DNA from: Ilex aquifolium
Lineage: Eukaryota; Streptophyta; Magnoliopsida; Aquifoliales; Aquifoliaceae
Assembly (NCBI GenBank): GCA_951799425.1
Contig: OX637393.1
Span: 18,433,744 to 18,497,743 of the forward strand
Direction of reading: 5' to 3'
Length of the DNA stretch: 64,000 bases
Of this stretch, positions 1-22,241 are shown piece after piece (position 1 is the first letter of the stretch; each line of letters begins with the position of its first letter). The notes below the pieces were generated by a model. The model saw only the letters and a program-made list of their open reading frames with translations. It made no database searches and had not been told where the DNA came from. A program made the position numbers and the translations under genes.

Positions 1-428
1 AAGTAACCACGAAGATTCAAGAAGAGACTCAGAAATATTTTGGCAAAAAAGAAAGAAACAAAGGAGATATCAGGAGCCTTGAGGAAAATCGTAAGCTTTT
101 AGGAAACCAAGAACCACACGGAAGGCAGAGTCGGCGGTTCTTTTGGTTTCCTAATTAATAAATGTAGTTACGGTTTTGGAAAACAGTTGGGTAAATGCGG
201 GAAGGTGAGTCAGCACAAGGTAACCCCTCCCAATACATTCAATACAATTGGAAATAAGTCTGACCCCACTTAAACAGAATTTTCCTCATACTTCTTTGAG
301 TTGAGCTTAGCTCGGTTCGCAGCCTGGCATCTCCATAGCAAGTTTTTGAGACCTCCAGTTCCAAGAACCATGCTCACATCAGGATGATGAGTTCTTGATA
401 AGTTCCTTAGAACCCGGCAGCTCATAAA
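1..428. repeat. Direct repeat copy 1 (period 1259 bp)
   Basis: Positions 1-428 match 1260-1687 apparently base for base by eye. The copy may extend left of the window. Inside element A. Confidence 0.93.
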
Positions 429-1240
429 ACTCATATTCAGTAGCCTCAGCCCCAAGCAGATAAAGGTTCTCATTCGTCATCAACTCCGAAAAAGTCTTAG
501 GGTCTACAAGCAACAGCTCATCAATGTTCATCATCTCTGGCAAATCCAGATCAGGAGGACCTGCACAACAAGAATATAATAAGAATAACCCTTCGTGGAA
601 AAAGTTCAAGAGATCTCAGCTTGAGCATACCAATGCGAGAAAAGCTCTTCCAGGACCGTGGAATCCTAGTATCAGGACAGCGCAGCTCAGGAGACCGCCA
701 AGACTTCCCAGAAACAAAAAAGAAGCGCTGAGACCACCCTTCAGGATTGGAAGGAAGGTCTGAAACCAAAAGAGGTAAATCAAAATGCCTCCATCGAAAA
801 AAACTGAAGCAGAGAACATCGTCTTCCTCGATCTCGAAGAAGTAAAGGAACTCGGCAACAGAGGGGAATCGACCATTGCCATACAGGCACCAAAAGAGGA
901 AAAAGCTGACCATAGCAGCTCATCCTCGAGGGGAAAGGCGAGAGGGGCATAGACCATAATGGGCAAGAATTCGCCCAATAGAATGATGAATGAGAAGGCG
1001 AAGTCCCATGTCCATTGCACCTTCAAAAAAGCAAACTTCCCTTCGAGAAAGATAGTTGCAAGGCTCGTCAGGGGTAGGAACTCGCAGAGGCAAGTCAAGA
1101 TCAGGGAATAATCGCTTTCTGATGGCTACCAAATCAGAAGGATCTAGTGTTGAAGGAGACAAGTAGCGACAATGCCACCTCCAGTCGATTCTGAAAGAAG
1201 TGCGTTCCTTGAACAGAGAAGAAACGGAGGCAGCCATCAA
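379..1240 (-). mobile_element. Element A part: second antisense additional-ORF remnant
   Basis: The - strand holds overlapping open stretches with an F-F-F-V-S-G-K-x-W segment that resembles the F-F-F-V-G-G-P-N-W segment of the other antisense ORF at 3723-4136. This suggests a diverged copy of the same protein family, which looks like the 'putative gypsy type transposon' domain (PF04195). The family name is from recognition, not a search. Part of a fossil; broken. Confidence 0.5.
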
Positions 1241-1259
1241 GGATTACGGTGAAAACAAA

Positions 1260-1687
1260 AAGTAACCACGAAGATTCAAGAAGAGACTCAGAAATATTTT
1301 GGCAAAAAAGAAAGAAACAAAGGAGATATCAGGAGCCTTGAGGAAAATCGTAAGCTTTTAGGAAACCAAGAACCACACGGAAGGCAGAGTCGGCGGTTCT
1401 TTTGGTTTCCTAATTAATAAATGTAGTTACGGTTTTGGAAAACAGTTGGGTAAATGCGGGAAGGTGAGTCAGCACAAGGTAACCCCTCCCAATACATTCA
1501 ATACAATTGGAAATAAGTCTGACCCCACTTAAACAGAATTTTCCTCATACTTCTTTGAGTTGAGCTTAGCTCGGTTCGCAGCCTGGCATCTCCATAGCAA
1601 GTTTTTGAGACCTCCAGTTCCAAGAACCATGCTCACATCAGGATGATGAGTTCTTGATAAGTTCCTTAGAACCCGGCAGCTCATAAA
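1260..1687. repeat. Direct repeat copy 2 (period 1259 bp)
   Basis: Second copy of the block at 1-428. The match stops at 428/1687, where copy 1 runs into coding-like antisense sequence and copy 2 into different sequence. Confidence 0.93.
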
Positions 1688-1928
1688 GTCCTTAATTTCG
1701 CTTTAAGAAGGACTGAAGTACTTCTCAAAGCAAGGGGGGCAAGAGGAACATAAAACAAAGGAAAACAACTATGTTTCAAAGCAAAGCCAAAAAATCACAT
1801 CGCAACACATCACAATTCAAAACAAAAATTCAGAAATTTTCTTTCAAAGTTTGTGTTTGTATTTCAGTGAACAAGTTCAAGGCACAGGAAATGTGAAATA
1901 AGAGTCACATAAGGAAAGCCCTAAGGAT

Positions 1929-4900
1929 CTAGGGAAGGCGTAAGAAAAGGATTATGCAGCTCAGCAGATGAGCCTTCAGCAGCAGGCAGAAGAGGAAAGG
2001 TTCCAGGGGTACCAGCTGCACGGACTCTGCTCCTATTGATTCCGAATTTTGAGCAAGGGCCTCAGTCACAAGGTCAGCTGAGAACGGTGTAGTGGCAGAA
2101 ACAGTAGAAGTTGCAGCTGGGAGCTCGGGAATTGCAGCAACAGAGCCTGTCCCAGCAATAGGAGCTTCAGAAGTCTCAGCAGGAGGGATGGACATCTCAA
2201 CACCTTCTGGGGCAACATCTGGAGGAGCTAAGCTGTCCCCCTCGCCATCTGTATCAATCTCCTCTAGCTCCTCCTCGGTAGGAATAGTCAAGTTGAAATC
2301 AAGGTCTGGATAAGTCTTTGTAGCTCGGCGTTTGAAGGCAAGCCATCCAGTGGCCCACTGGGTGGTGACGTCATCCCTCAACTTAGCAATAACATCGTCC
2401 TTCTCCTTGACGAGGGTCTTCTGTACCTCGAGCTCGGTGCAGAGTGCAACATTTGCTTCAATCACAGCGAGATAGTCCTTCCTTATGCTCTGCAAAGAGC
2501 TCTGGGCTTCAAAGGCTTCCTGGCTGGCCTTAGCCCAGGCCTCGGATTTGAGTTTCAGCTCTTCCCTGGCTATTCTTAGCTCATCCCTGGTTTTCCTCTC
2601 TCTCTCCTCAGCAGCATCTTTGGCCGTTTGTAAGTCTTGAAGGGAAGAAGACTGTTTATCCAACTCCTCCTTGAAGCTTGTCACCTAAGCTCGGAGGTCG
2701 TCATTGTCGAAGGTGAGTTCAGCAACCTTAAACTCGTATGCCTTTAAAGCTTTGACAGAGGTCTCGGAGGATTGGATCCTATTCACCAAACCTTTGACGT
2801 GGAGAGCCAGCTGAGGACAGGAGAGAAAGCAAGAAAAGATAAGTTTAAGGTTACGACACAAAAGAAAAATGGATGTATAAGGATGCTAGAGCTTACAACA
2901 GTTGTTCCCTGAAGAGCTAAGCTGATGGTCTCCTCGAGAGGCATGGAAGAAGCCTTTTGAACGTCAAAATCAGTAAGGATAGAAGAAATGGCCCCAGCAG
3001 CAAGATCACTGTTCTCGAAAAAGGAGTCCTCACTCTCCTCCATCTTGGGGCGCTTTGCTTCAACAGATCCAGATTTCTCCGGTAAAGATTCAATGATCTT
3101 CCCTGAAGGGCTATAGGAGAAATTACCAGGTTGAAGGCCAGGGACCAACCTCAAAGCTTCCCTGACCTCGGTTGAGGAGGGGGAAGCCTCGCCTGGCTCA
3201 TTAGTTCGGCTTGAGGTGGGCTGGCCCCCTGATGGCAGGCATACCTCTATAACTGGTGGGGTGTTCAACGTTTAGACTTGCTTCGATGAGGTCGAGGTTG
3301 GAGAAGAAGAGGGCACCCCCAATTTTTGAACCTTAGCCCGAGTAACAGGGCTACTTCCAGAGCCGACCACAGCTTTCCGTTTGCCACTTTTCCCACTTCT
3401 CAATAAGTGGTCGATCTTGGCCTGGAGTTCCTCAGAGGTGGGCTTCATTGCGGAAGAGCCTGGAAGGTCTAAGCCAAAATTACGTATATATGAGGAAATA
3501 GGAAAAGAGGCAGCACAACTTATTAGAAAAATGAATTATCTGCTACTTCTTCAGGTCTGACAACAGAAATAGGAGGTGGGGCTTCTACCTCTATCCCAGG
3601 AGGACTAAATCCTCTCTCAACCAGAACGTAGGGCTGGATAAGCTCAGAATACCTTCGCGGGTCGCACTTGACCAACTTCAACTTTACTTCCTCGTCCTCA
3701 GCACTGAGCTCAGGTCGGGTACCTAGGCACAACGCAAGCAGAGCAGAGTCAGAAACTTATGATTCTCAAAGCAAAACTCAGTCAACTCTAGCAAGGACTC
3801 ACGCAAGTTCTCTGGAATAGTCCAGGCCTTAGGGATACCAAGAGTATCCGTTTTATCAACAGGATTATATTCCCAATTGGGACCTCCAACGAAGAAGAAA
3901 CGTTCTTTCCAGTGCTTATGGGATGATGGAATATGAGAGATGATCTGCCTAGCGTTGGTTCGCTTGGAGATATACAAGAAGCCCTTAGAAGAGGTCAGCT
4001 TGACGTTAAAAAAATCTAAAAGCAGGGAAATGATGGGAACCCCGAGCTTATGGTCCTTAAAGAAGACCAGAAGGCCCACCAGAACCCCCCAGAAGTTAGG
4101 GGAAAGCTGAGAGGGACAAACATTGAAATATTGCAAAACGTTCTTGATGAATGGGTGTAGAGGAAAGCGAAGGCCATTCTCGAATGCGACCTCAAAGAAG
4201 TAGACCCTCTTATGAACTTTGGCAACGTAAAGGGTGGAGCTGTCTGGACACCAGCAGGAAACCCATAGCGGGCAATGAAAATCTTCATAAAGGAAGGGTG
4301 GACCTTGCTAGGGCCCACAAAATCGGCATGATCTAAGGCAGCTCCTAGGTATGATGTACTACCAGAAACCCCAACCCCACTGACTTTGCCCTTGCCTTTG
4401 TCAGGCTTGGGGGGCATGGGAGAAGACGATGAGGGAAGCTCCTCGGTATTGCCTCCGGACTCAACAGCATCAACACTAGGGAAATTATCGATTTCATCAC
4501 CCACTTCCCCTAATTCGGTCTCTTCCTCGGCAGACCTACCTTCTAGGGGATAAACAGAGGAACGAGTAGCTCTGGAAGAGGCATGCATGTTTGGGCAGGA
4601 AAAAGGAAGATCAAATGAACGATAGAGGGGATGAACACCAGTCAAACACTCTCTAATAACCCTAGGGTCAACACAATAGCTTCTAACAACGAGTATGTGC
4701 ACAATAGAACTCCAATCCACAAAATGGGGAAGAGGAGACAAGCAACAATCACAGGACCAGAAGTAAAAGAACCTATGAGCCCAGAAACGCAGCAACGACC
4801 TCGAACTCAAAGGATCTAGAACGAGAAAAGATGAAAAGCGAACAGGAAAAACGTACCTAGCTAGGAAAGAGAAACGAGCAACAATCCAGAGCGAAATTGA

Positions 4901-5086
4901 AGGAAGAAAGCACCGCATATCCTCAACTCGAACGCAAAGACTCGATTTTGGGCGAGAATCAGAAAACTTCAAGCTGGAAAATCGAAAATCGAAAAGAAAG
5001 AAGTTGAACAGTGGGAAGAGGTGATTCAGATATTTAAAGCTTGAGAGACATGGGCTGAAACGTGCGCGGGAAGCGAGGAAAGCCAT
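1929..5086 (-). mobile_element. Element A part: antisense additional ORF (PF04195-like) with coiled-coil tail
   Basis: Going 5' to 3' on the - strand there is a Ser/Pro/Glu-rich N-terminal segment, a central globular segment with H-I-P-S-S-H-K-H-W-K-E-R-F-F-F-V-G-G, and, near 1929-2684, a long charged helical segment rich in Glu/Lys/Ala heptads, likely coiled coil. The same order is seen on the + strand of element B at 31590-33340, where the matching segment reads H-I-P-D-S-N-K-G-H. The protein has no proven role; related ORFs are annotated as putative gypsy-type transposon proteins. Several breaks or introns separate the segments, and I cannot tell which. Confidence 0.6.
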
Positions 5087-5212
5087 GATTGCTACGAACC
5101 GTCAAAGGGCTTCAGTCACGTGCAAGTCAGGGTCAGCCACGCGCAGATCTAGCTCGGTTTAAAAACAGCTCAGCCCTTGCCCAAGCTCGCTGAGGCAGGG
5201 GCTGGGGGCAAC

Positions 5213-5850
5213 TGATGATACCTAAAATAAACCCTAAGCACGAGCTCAGAAAATGAGCCCAGCTCGGGAGGTCAGGTAAGATGTGCAGAGCTCGTCCAGC
5301 CCACAGTCAGAGCTCGCCCAAGCCATAGTTGGAGCTCCCCCCAAGCCAAATGATATGGGAAGTGGTGAGGGGACAGCAAGATGACAGCAAACACCTCCGG
5401 AGTAATAGCCAAGCTGAAATTAAGGCATAAAACCCTTAACCAACCAGGATCCTCGCTAAAGATTAAGGAGGATCCCACGATAGAAGACAAAGATCTCGGG
5501 ATAAAGTCCGTTAAAACAGCCGTGTGGAGTTTAGGTAACTCCTCGATGGGGGAGAGCAAGGAGGGAAAAATCCCTTCATTATAGGAAATAAAATCGGATT
5601 AGAGGTAAGTAAGAGGCTATAAGAGCAGGGGTAAGCCTCCATTGAGATGAGGATATAGGCAATAGAGCCAAGAAGAACCCTAGTTTTTCCTCCACACTAC
5701 GTTGTAACGCACCCAACGCAATCAATAAAAAAATAGGAGCAAGAGTCTCCATCGAAGAGTGGACTAGCCGAGCTCCCAGGCTGGTGAACCACTGTAATGT
5801 CATTATGTTCATTTCCCTTTCCTTAATTTTCCTAAGCATCTACCAGCATT
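5213..5850 (+). repeat. Element A 3' LTR
   Basis: Starts TGATGATACC right after the purine tract GGGGCTGGGGGCAAC. It holds a TATA-like CTATAAGAG near 5615 and an AATAAAAAAATAG poly(A)-type signal near 5725, in the order expected for U3-R-U5 on the + strand. The end is placed at an AGCA/TGCA near 5848-5855; the 5' LTR is outside the window, so the TSD cannot be checked. Confidence 0.65.
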
Positions 5851-5855
5851 TTTGC

Positions 5856-6780
5856 ATGAGCCTTATAGCTCAGACACCACACTCGATTTCATGCACACCC
5901 ATATCCTTTGCTCATCTTCGGTAGATAAACACCATCAATTTTGTTGTGGGTATTTATGGCCTCCGTCTCAATGGTAAATGTCTAGTTCCTTTTTTTTTTG
6001 TACGATAATTTTCTTATGAACAAAGAGAAAATTGAACCTAATTCTGAAAAAGTTCCATAGTTTTTACAATTTTCGATGAATTTGAGATACAATTGAACCT
6101 GATTTTGTAAGTTCGGTGATGAAATTAAACGGAAATTATTATATGTTTTGATTGATTTGTTTTGAAATAGCAGTGTTATTAATGAGTAGAATTTCACAAA
6201 ACAAATAGACTAAACTCTGCTTCCTAGGGCAACTACTCTTAATAGTAAGATCTGATTTACCTTTTTTTTGATTCATAGTTTTCATAACTAGTGTTACAGA
6301 CGAAATTCAACTTGATTTTGAAAGTCTCTGATGAACTAAACTAATATTAATAAATTTTTCAAAAAAAAAAAAAAAAATTATATATATATATATATGAATC
6401 AAGGTGCATTAAAGATAAGAGATTTTGAATTGTTAATCATCAGCGCAAAATTCCTCTTTTTTTTGAAAAAAAAAATGTATATGTGAAAAATGTATAATTT
6501 TATTAGGCTTGGATGGGTTAACCAAACATATGATAAGATTGGTTTGAATTGGAATGGATAAAGTCATGGGTAGAATGGTAAACTGCTACAAAAATATTTG
6601 TGTAATCTATGAGGCCCACTGAATTTTACATTTATTTCCCAAACAAAGGTTAGAATTGAATATAATTTTGGATTAGGGTTTTAAAGTGGATGAGTGACTT
6701 TAACTTGGATGAGTTAGGATATAAAAAAACAAATTCTATCCTATCCAACCTCATTACTCACACACCCATGAGGTGTACAC
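5856..6780. other. Intergenic spacer upstream of MCM6
   Basis: AT-rich, with A/T runs and a short (TA)n at about 6378-6397. Two loosely similar segments with a TTGATTTTGAAAGT-like core (about 6075-6125 and 6298-6350) suggest an old repeat. No gene seen. The proximal part is likely the distal MCM6 promoter. Confidence 0.5.
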
Positions 6781-6793
6781 TTTTTGGCGGGAA
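6781..6793 (+). promoter_or_regulatory. E2F-type site 1 upstream of MCM6
   Basis: TTTTTGGCGGGAA fits the E2F consensus TTTSSCGC/GGCGGGAA and lies 150 bp before the MCM6 start codon. Plant MCM genes are known E2F targets induced at G1/S; use here is inferred. Confidence 0.75.
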
Positions 6794-6806
6794 TCCGCTG
6801 CTTATA

Positions 6807-6818
6807 TTGGCGCCAAAA
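6807..6818 (+). promoter_or_regulatory. E2F-type site 2 upstream of MCM6
   Basis: TTGGCGCCAAAA, a near-palindromic E2F site 14 bp after site 1. Closely spaced paired sites are typical of S-phase gene promoters. Confidence 0.7.
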
Positions 6819-6942
6819 GCAACGGCTTAATACGACGTAAGGGCCGTAAGGAAGTAACGGTATTTCCAGTCGATTAGGTTAGTTTTGGGGTTTGAATCGG
6901 CCATAAGAAGTAGAAGAAGAACATCGTCAGCCAGTCGGCGGA

Positions 6943-16565
<9,623 letters not shown>

Positions 16566-16985
16566 TTTCAGGCGCTTCTACTGCTGAAAACCACAACCAT
16601 CATCTTTGGCTCATAGGCTTACAATCAGTTCATTTGCTTTGTGCCTTGGTATCGTGGTAGATGTTTTTGAACTAGCTAGTGGCCTAGCTTTCATGGTGTA
16701 AACTTTGAGGACATGAAGAGGAAGTTTGAGCTCACTTCGGCAGTGTGGAAAGAGTGAAGCTGCATTATTCATTGGCTGCTTGCTTCTATTATCACGGTTG
16801 TAACTTGTTATTAATGGCAGTGTTAATTTGATGACTGAAGCAAGAGAGGCAACATTGGACTAGATTGTCAGAAGCTGTGATTTCAGAGTATCTGGTGCCC
16901 GATTAAACTTGTACTTGATTCCATTTATGACATTGTTAGGATGATATATGATTAGTGGCTTTGATAATGAATAATCATTCCAACC
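16566..16985 (+). other. MCM6 3' UTR (approximate)
   Basis: No splice signals or further conserved coding after the stop. An A/T-rich AATGAATAATCATT near 16965-16979 could act as the polyadenylation region. The end is a guess. Confidence 0.4.
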
Positions 16986-18850
16986 ATACACTCGTTGCAA
17001 CCGTGGTTACGATCTAAACGTGAGGTGTACAGTCACAATATGGTAAGGTGGAGTTCTCTTGCGAAACTCAATCTTGAGACTTCAAAAATAATAACCTTAA
17101 AGTTTTCTCAGCAGCTTAGGAGATTGTCTTCCCTACCAAACAACTTCAACTGGAACCATTTCGGATTGGTTGAAAAAGGGTATTTTTAAGTGGCTTTAAC
17201 AGTTGGGACATAAGATTCAGAGGTCGAAACAAGTACATGGTAATCTTGTCACTCGGCTTATATCCATAAGACCCTATAAACAAACTATTTCAAGTTCTGT
17301 TGATGCAATATTTGGTGCAGTCTCCGTGTCAGCTCTCCAGAGCACTGATCACTTGAAAAAGAAGTTGGATATCAGAAGGGGAGCTTAGGGGTCGACCCTC
17401 CGATGTTTAAGTCAGTATTCTAGTAAAGCGAGTATGAAGTGATTAAAGCGAATATAAAGTGATTTTGGAGTCAGTCGCATACCTGGTGTGTTTTTCTTGA
17501 GTTTTATTTATTGTTATTGGAATCAATTTTCCTTTGGCAGTGGACTTCAGTCTTACTTATATGCTGTTTGGGAGGATAAGAGCTCTATGGGAGTGGATTT
17601 TAAGTTCCCTTATCAATTGGATAGGAGAATCAAGCTCTTTTAAGTGAGGGGTCTTTGACTCCCCTCATCCATTAGTTAGGAGGATAAGACTCTTCGAGTG
17701 TGAGAGGTCTTGACTCCCTTATCTTCTTATAGGGACGAAGCTTACTATCCCTTTTAAGAATAGAATCGGCGTTATCCAATTTGATTTTAAATTGTTTGCC
17801 ATCCCTTTGCCTTATCCTTCATCGTAGCGCTTGCATGTGGGGCAGAGCTGATTGCTAAGGCAGATTTTTTTCAGAGCTCTTCCCTTTCCTGTTGGAGATT
17901 TGCAGCTCTTCCAACAGAGCTCTTTATAAAGTATTCCTTGTATCAGAGCTGTTGTTCCTAAAGTCTCTCTACAGAGTTAACATTTTAGCTCATCATGTTC
18001 CTTTGAGCGAACTCACTCTGAGGTCCACACATACGAACTATATTTTCCATGTGGGTTCGAACTCCCTCCAACAAAGCATATAGGCGAAGTTACACACTGA
18101 TCAAATTCGAGTCCATCTGCTAGGTTTTAAATCCATGAGGCAATCAAGTCTTCATAATTTGTCAAGCAAATTGAATGCAGAGTAGAGGCGTTGTGGATGA
18201 TTTCCGAGCTGTTTGGAATGGACTCTCTAAATAGCTTCACTAACATACATTTAAATCTTCGCCCATGGATTTCTTCAACCAACTTCACTCTTGGACTTCA
18301 CTGATCTTACACACACAAACACAGATATATATCTTGACTAAGGTTGCTTTTCTTTCCTATCACTAATCTTCGCCAAATTCTAGTCTAATGTATAGTGATG
18401 GAAGAGAAATCTGGATATGGGATGTTCAGGTTGTTAAGAATATGCTCGCAATTAGCTAATTTTGTTAAGTTTATTGTAGATCTAAACCTATTCCATGATC
18501 ATAATGTTACAATGATTGAAGATTCGAAAATGTCATCGAAGGAAGGAGATCCAACGTCAAAGTTATATCATCTACACTCCTAATACAGCTTCAAGCTTAA
18601 GACAAACGTAATGACCTAGAGACCTAAGATAATATCTTGGTTTAATAGACTTAGAAGGATTAAAGATTTTCTAAGACTGTTTTGTATTTTTTGAAAATAT
18701 AGTTTGAGCCATTAGCGGACCTCTATTGAGCAACACTTTTAGTGCTTAAGAGGATAAGTTTTTTGTTTGGTTTTATACTTAAAAAATCAATATAGACAAC
18801 CCTATGCTCGGTAGCTTTTGCTAGAGCAATTTCTTTATGATTTAGAAAAG
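16986..18850. other. Intergenic DNA, no gene recognised
   Basis: Holds only short scattered open frames. Segment 17540-17990 (GGAGTGGAT..., GGATAAGACTC, GCATGTGGGGC) loosely resembles 40780-41100, suggesting an old dispersed repeat. A TATCAGAGC at about 17940 resembles the tRNA-iMet primer site of Copia elements but lacks support. Confidence 0.4.
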
Positions 18851-18853
18851 AAA

Positions 18854-19990
18854 TGGGGAAAAGACCAAATGGAGGGGGAGTAGAACCAGCCTTCAGGCTG
18901 CACGAGCGGTTCCAAGGTTGCTCGAGCGGTCTAATCTTCTTAGGCCAGTTTGAAACGTGTTTTTCATTCCCGAGACCACAGCCCTATGACCACCCTCCAA
19001 CGATTGAATGGTCGTTTGGGAATTTGAGTTTTCTTGTTGACCAAAATTTATTTTATTCCGAGCCTATAAATAGAGGAGTTCATTTCCTACTACTAGGGTA
19101 GGCCTTTAGACAGTCTTTTAAGAGAGAAATCTATCTTAAACACTATAGAGCTTTCACCACAATCTTAGATCCCTAAATCTAAAGGCTACCATCTAGAGAT
19201 TTTACCCAACCTCACAACTTGGTATTGAAAATCTTGATTGGTGAAAACCATACCTAAAATCTATATTAAACACTAGAGAACTTTCACCACAATCCTAAAT
19301 CCCTAAATCCAAAGGCTACTATCTAGAGATTCTACTCAATCTCACAACTTGGTGTTGAAGGTCTTGATTGGTGAAAATCAAAACTATTGGTGTGTGCATT
19401 TCGAGAATAGTTGGTGAGCTCTAGATTGCTTGAGGCCTAGAGGATCCTTTGTAGAGGTGAATCCAAGTGAAATTACACATAACGTCGGAGAGGCACTTCG
19501 ACGGATAATCTTATTGAAGGAAGATATCATCTAACCATGATATTAGTTTAGATATAAGACTCAAGTACTTATAAGTTGATTTTGGAGTAGTGAATTAGGT
19601 TTTGGTGAACCGAAAAGATTCCTTGCGATTTTTCTCGAGGAGGGTTTCCGTGTCAATAAATCACTTGTGTCATTTATTGTTTTTATATATAAACTTGTGG
19701 TTTGATGCACACAAGCGCACTATGTATTTGCTTGAATGAATGTTTGAATCTCATAATCATCCATAGTTGTGCATCTAAGGATTTGAGATTCCCGTGTGAG
19801 ATTGAGTGTTTAATTGATAAAATTAAATAACATCAGTCTATATGAGGTCGTGGTGGTTGAAAATAAGTTCTCACGTTTAATTGATAAATATTTATAAGAA
19901 GAGGTAATTGTAGTATAATTATATTTTAACTTGTAATTGAATAAGCTTAAAGTTCAAAAACCTATTCCCCCTCTAGGTAGTATTATATGC
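18854..19990 (+). mobile_element. Possible old Ty1/copia-type LTR or LTR-derived fragment
   Basis: Has a TATA-like CCTATAAATAGAGG near 19063, a GTGTCAATAAATCACTTG segment near 19650, and an AACCTATTCCCCCTCTAGGT-like segment near 19960, a sequence I associate with plant Copia elements. A 130-bp unit is duplicated at 19138-19390. No TSD or second LTR found; the ends are approximate. Fossil. Confidence 0.4.
19138..19390 (+). repeat. Tandem duplication of a ~130-bp unit
   Basis: Two adjacent copies starting AAACACTA at 19138 and 19268, with the shared core CACAACTTGGT and TCTTGATTGGTGAAAA; roughly 85-90% alike by eye. Confidence 0.85.
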
Positions 19991-20233
19991 TCTACATGTA
20001 TAATCGTAAGGAAAGATTCATATCATTTTTTCCTCTCCTGGAACAACATAAGCAATTGACACTTTGTCACCGATAGAATCACGGTTCTAATAATCTTCTT
20101 TTGAGGAGCAAGTTTAGTAAGTGGGCTGGGCTTGGCATAAAGGGTGGGCTCATTTCTCGATCTCAAAATCTTGATATATTCTTCATTATCTTTGAGGGTC
20201 AGGCTATGGTCGTTTAGATGAATTTTTTTTAGG

Positions 20234-21160
20234 GAAATTTGGAGGCCGGTCCTCCTATATGGACTTGTTTGGACTTAAGTCCGTCAAGGAAACTTATTTG
20301 TTATGAAGTCTGTTTTTTGTCAATTTTACCATACTATCCATTCCCTTTAAAAGTGAAATAAAACTAAAAATTAAAAACTCCTAAATCTTAGGAGTTTGAC
20401 TAACATTAAAATCTTTTCTCTCATATCTATCTATATCCATATATAGGTTAGTTGTGTGTTTATATATATATATATATAGTAACATTAAAAATAAAAAATA
20501 GTAATATTCAAATACAAAAAAAAAGTTATCATTTGGACACAAAAAATAATATATTTAAACACAAAAAAATAGTAACACTTAAACATAAAAAAAAATTGAA
20601 ACATTCAATATTAATATTTTTAAAAAATAACAACAGTAACATGTTCAACAAAAATATCAACATGTTCAACAAAAATAGTAACATACTTAACAATAATTAT
20701 TTCTCTCAAATTCAAACGCAAAAAATAGTACCATTCAAACACAAAAAATAGTAATATTCAAAAACAAAACAAATAGTAACATTGAATATTAATATTTAGT
20801 AAAATAATAGTAGTAACATGCTCAACAAAAACAGTAACATGCTCAAAATAATAGTAACATGAACAGTAATATACTCAACAAAAGCAGTAACATGAACAAT
20901 AAGATAATTAAAAAAATAGTAACATGAATTTGAATATATATATTTATTCGCCTACTACTTTCCTCACCATAGCACTGCCACCATCGCATCATCGTCACCT
21001 CCCGAGCAACTCCAACCATCGCGTTGTCATCACCTCCACAACAACGCTCACCACCATCACCACCACACAAAAACACATTCAAGTTCCACTTCGATAGCTC
21101 CTTTTTACTCCACACCACCGCCACCACTATACTTGCATCATCTCCATAACAACCCAACGT

Positions 21161-21235
<75 letters not shown>

Positions 21236-21491
21236 TTTGAATTTGAATTTTAAATTTATGATGAAGATTTTATTGACATATTTTAATTGACCTTGAATTA
21301 AGGGATAACAATTTCCAAAATAGGAAATTAATTTAACTTCATTTCAAGGAAGGGTATTTTTGAGATAAAAAAAAAAAGTGAACTTAAGTCATTATATATA
21401 ATTTTAAACACGGACTTAGCCCTTTATAAGTTTCCTTACAGGACTTATCTCCAAACAAGTACATTTAAGGGGACTCACTTCCAATTTTCAC
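20234..21491. mobile_element. MULE-like non-autonomous element with ~64-bp TIRs
   Basis: The two ends are inverted copies sharing ACTTGTTTGGA and AAGGAAACTTA over about 64 bp. Flanks TTTTTTTTAGG and TTTATTTTAGG are a probable 9-11 bp TSD, which together with long TIRs suggests a Mutator-like element. The interior is A-rich with degenerate repeats of an AGTAACAT/AAACACAAAAAATA unit (20480-20920), a CACC-rich segment, and (CA)n(TA)n(GA)n at about 21158-21232. No transposase. Confidence 0.72.
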
Positions 21492-21525
21492 TTTATTTTA
21501 GGTCTGACTATATCATGGTTGCCCG

Positions 21526-22241
21526 TAAGGGTGTTCAAATTTTTGATTGGCCACAATTTCCTACCCTACCCGATCCTACACTACCTTACTGAACGGCTAG
21601 CCGCAAAAATTGGGTAGGAATGTGGAATACCCTTCAATTTTCGCATTCTTACCCTACTCTACCCGTATTAATTAATTAATATATATAAACTAAAAAAACC
21701 CTAATTACTAACCAACTTTATCGTCTACTGACTAAGCGAGCGCCTCACTCCACTCCTTTCCTCTTGCCTCCATCGTCTTTCATTGCTCAAGCCTCTGCCT
21801 CCATAGCTCAGGCCTTCATCGTTCAGTCCCGACCTCCCCAGGTACTCTCTCTCTCTCTCTCTCTTTGTCTATCTCTCTCGTTGTCTCTGTTTGGGCGCAA
21901 TCTGGTGGCTTTCATCGTTCAAGCCTTCATCTACAGATCTGATTTTTTTTTTTTTTTGAGCATCAAGTTAATGAACCTCAAAATCCTAGCTTTCAAGCAT
22001 CGTTCAGGTCTTCTCTTTTTTTTTTTAAGCATCGTTCAGGCCTTCTATGTTTTTTTTAAGCTTTCAAAACTTATCCAGTAATAGCTACAAAAGTGCTTAC
22101 CCAACTTCCTACCCGATTAATCGGGTAGGAATACCACACCTGATCGGGTAGGATAGGTCAAGAAAAAATTCTTCTGCAAAGTATCAGGTAGAAAGAGGAA
22201 AGACTATATTTCCTACCCTTAGGATAGTGTGAACAGCCCTA
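21526..22241. mobile_element. hAT-like non-autonomous element, 716 bp
   Basis: Ends TAAGGGTGTTCA and, inverted, TAGGGCTGTTCA; 8-bp TSDs GTTGCCCG (21518-21525) and GTTGCCCC (22242-22249). Subterminal CCTACCC/GGGTAGG motifs recur on both sides. The interior holds CT-rich stretches and gene-like fragments. No transposase seen. Confidence 0.8.

Larger units (their letters stand above)
1..5850 (+). mobile_element. Element A: 3' part of a Tat-type Ty3/gypsy retrotransposon
   Basis: Seen: an LTR-like block at 5213-~5850 in + orientation, a purine-rich tract directly before it (5195-5212), and, between the left edge and the LTR, coding-like sequence on the opposite strand. Known: several plant Ty3/gypsy (Tat/Grande-type) elements carry an additional ORF between pol and the 3' LTR, often antisense. 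Element B (30817-40581) shows the same arrangement in mirror image. Inference: this is the 3' end of a + strand element whose gag-pol lies left of the window. It is a fossil, incomplete here, and the antisense ORFs look broken with several breaks. The 3' boundary is approximate because the matching 5' LTR is not visible. Confidence 0.75.

Noticed and set aside
17930-17950. TATCAGAGC as a Copia primer-binding site
   Set aside because: No LTR end or second LTR could be found around it; a nine-base match is not enough.
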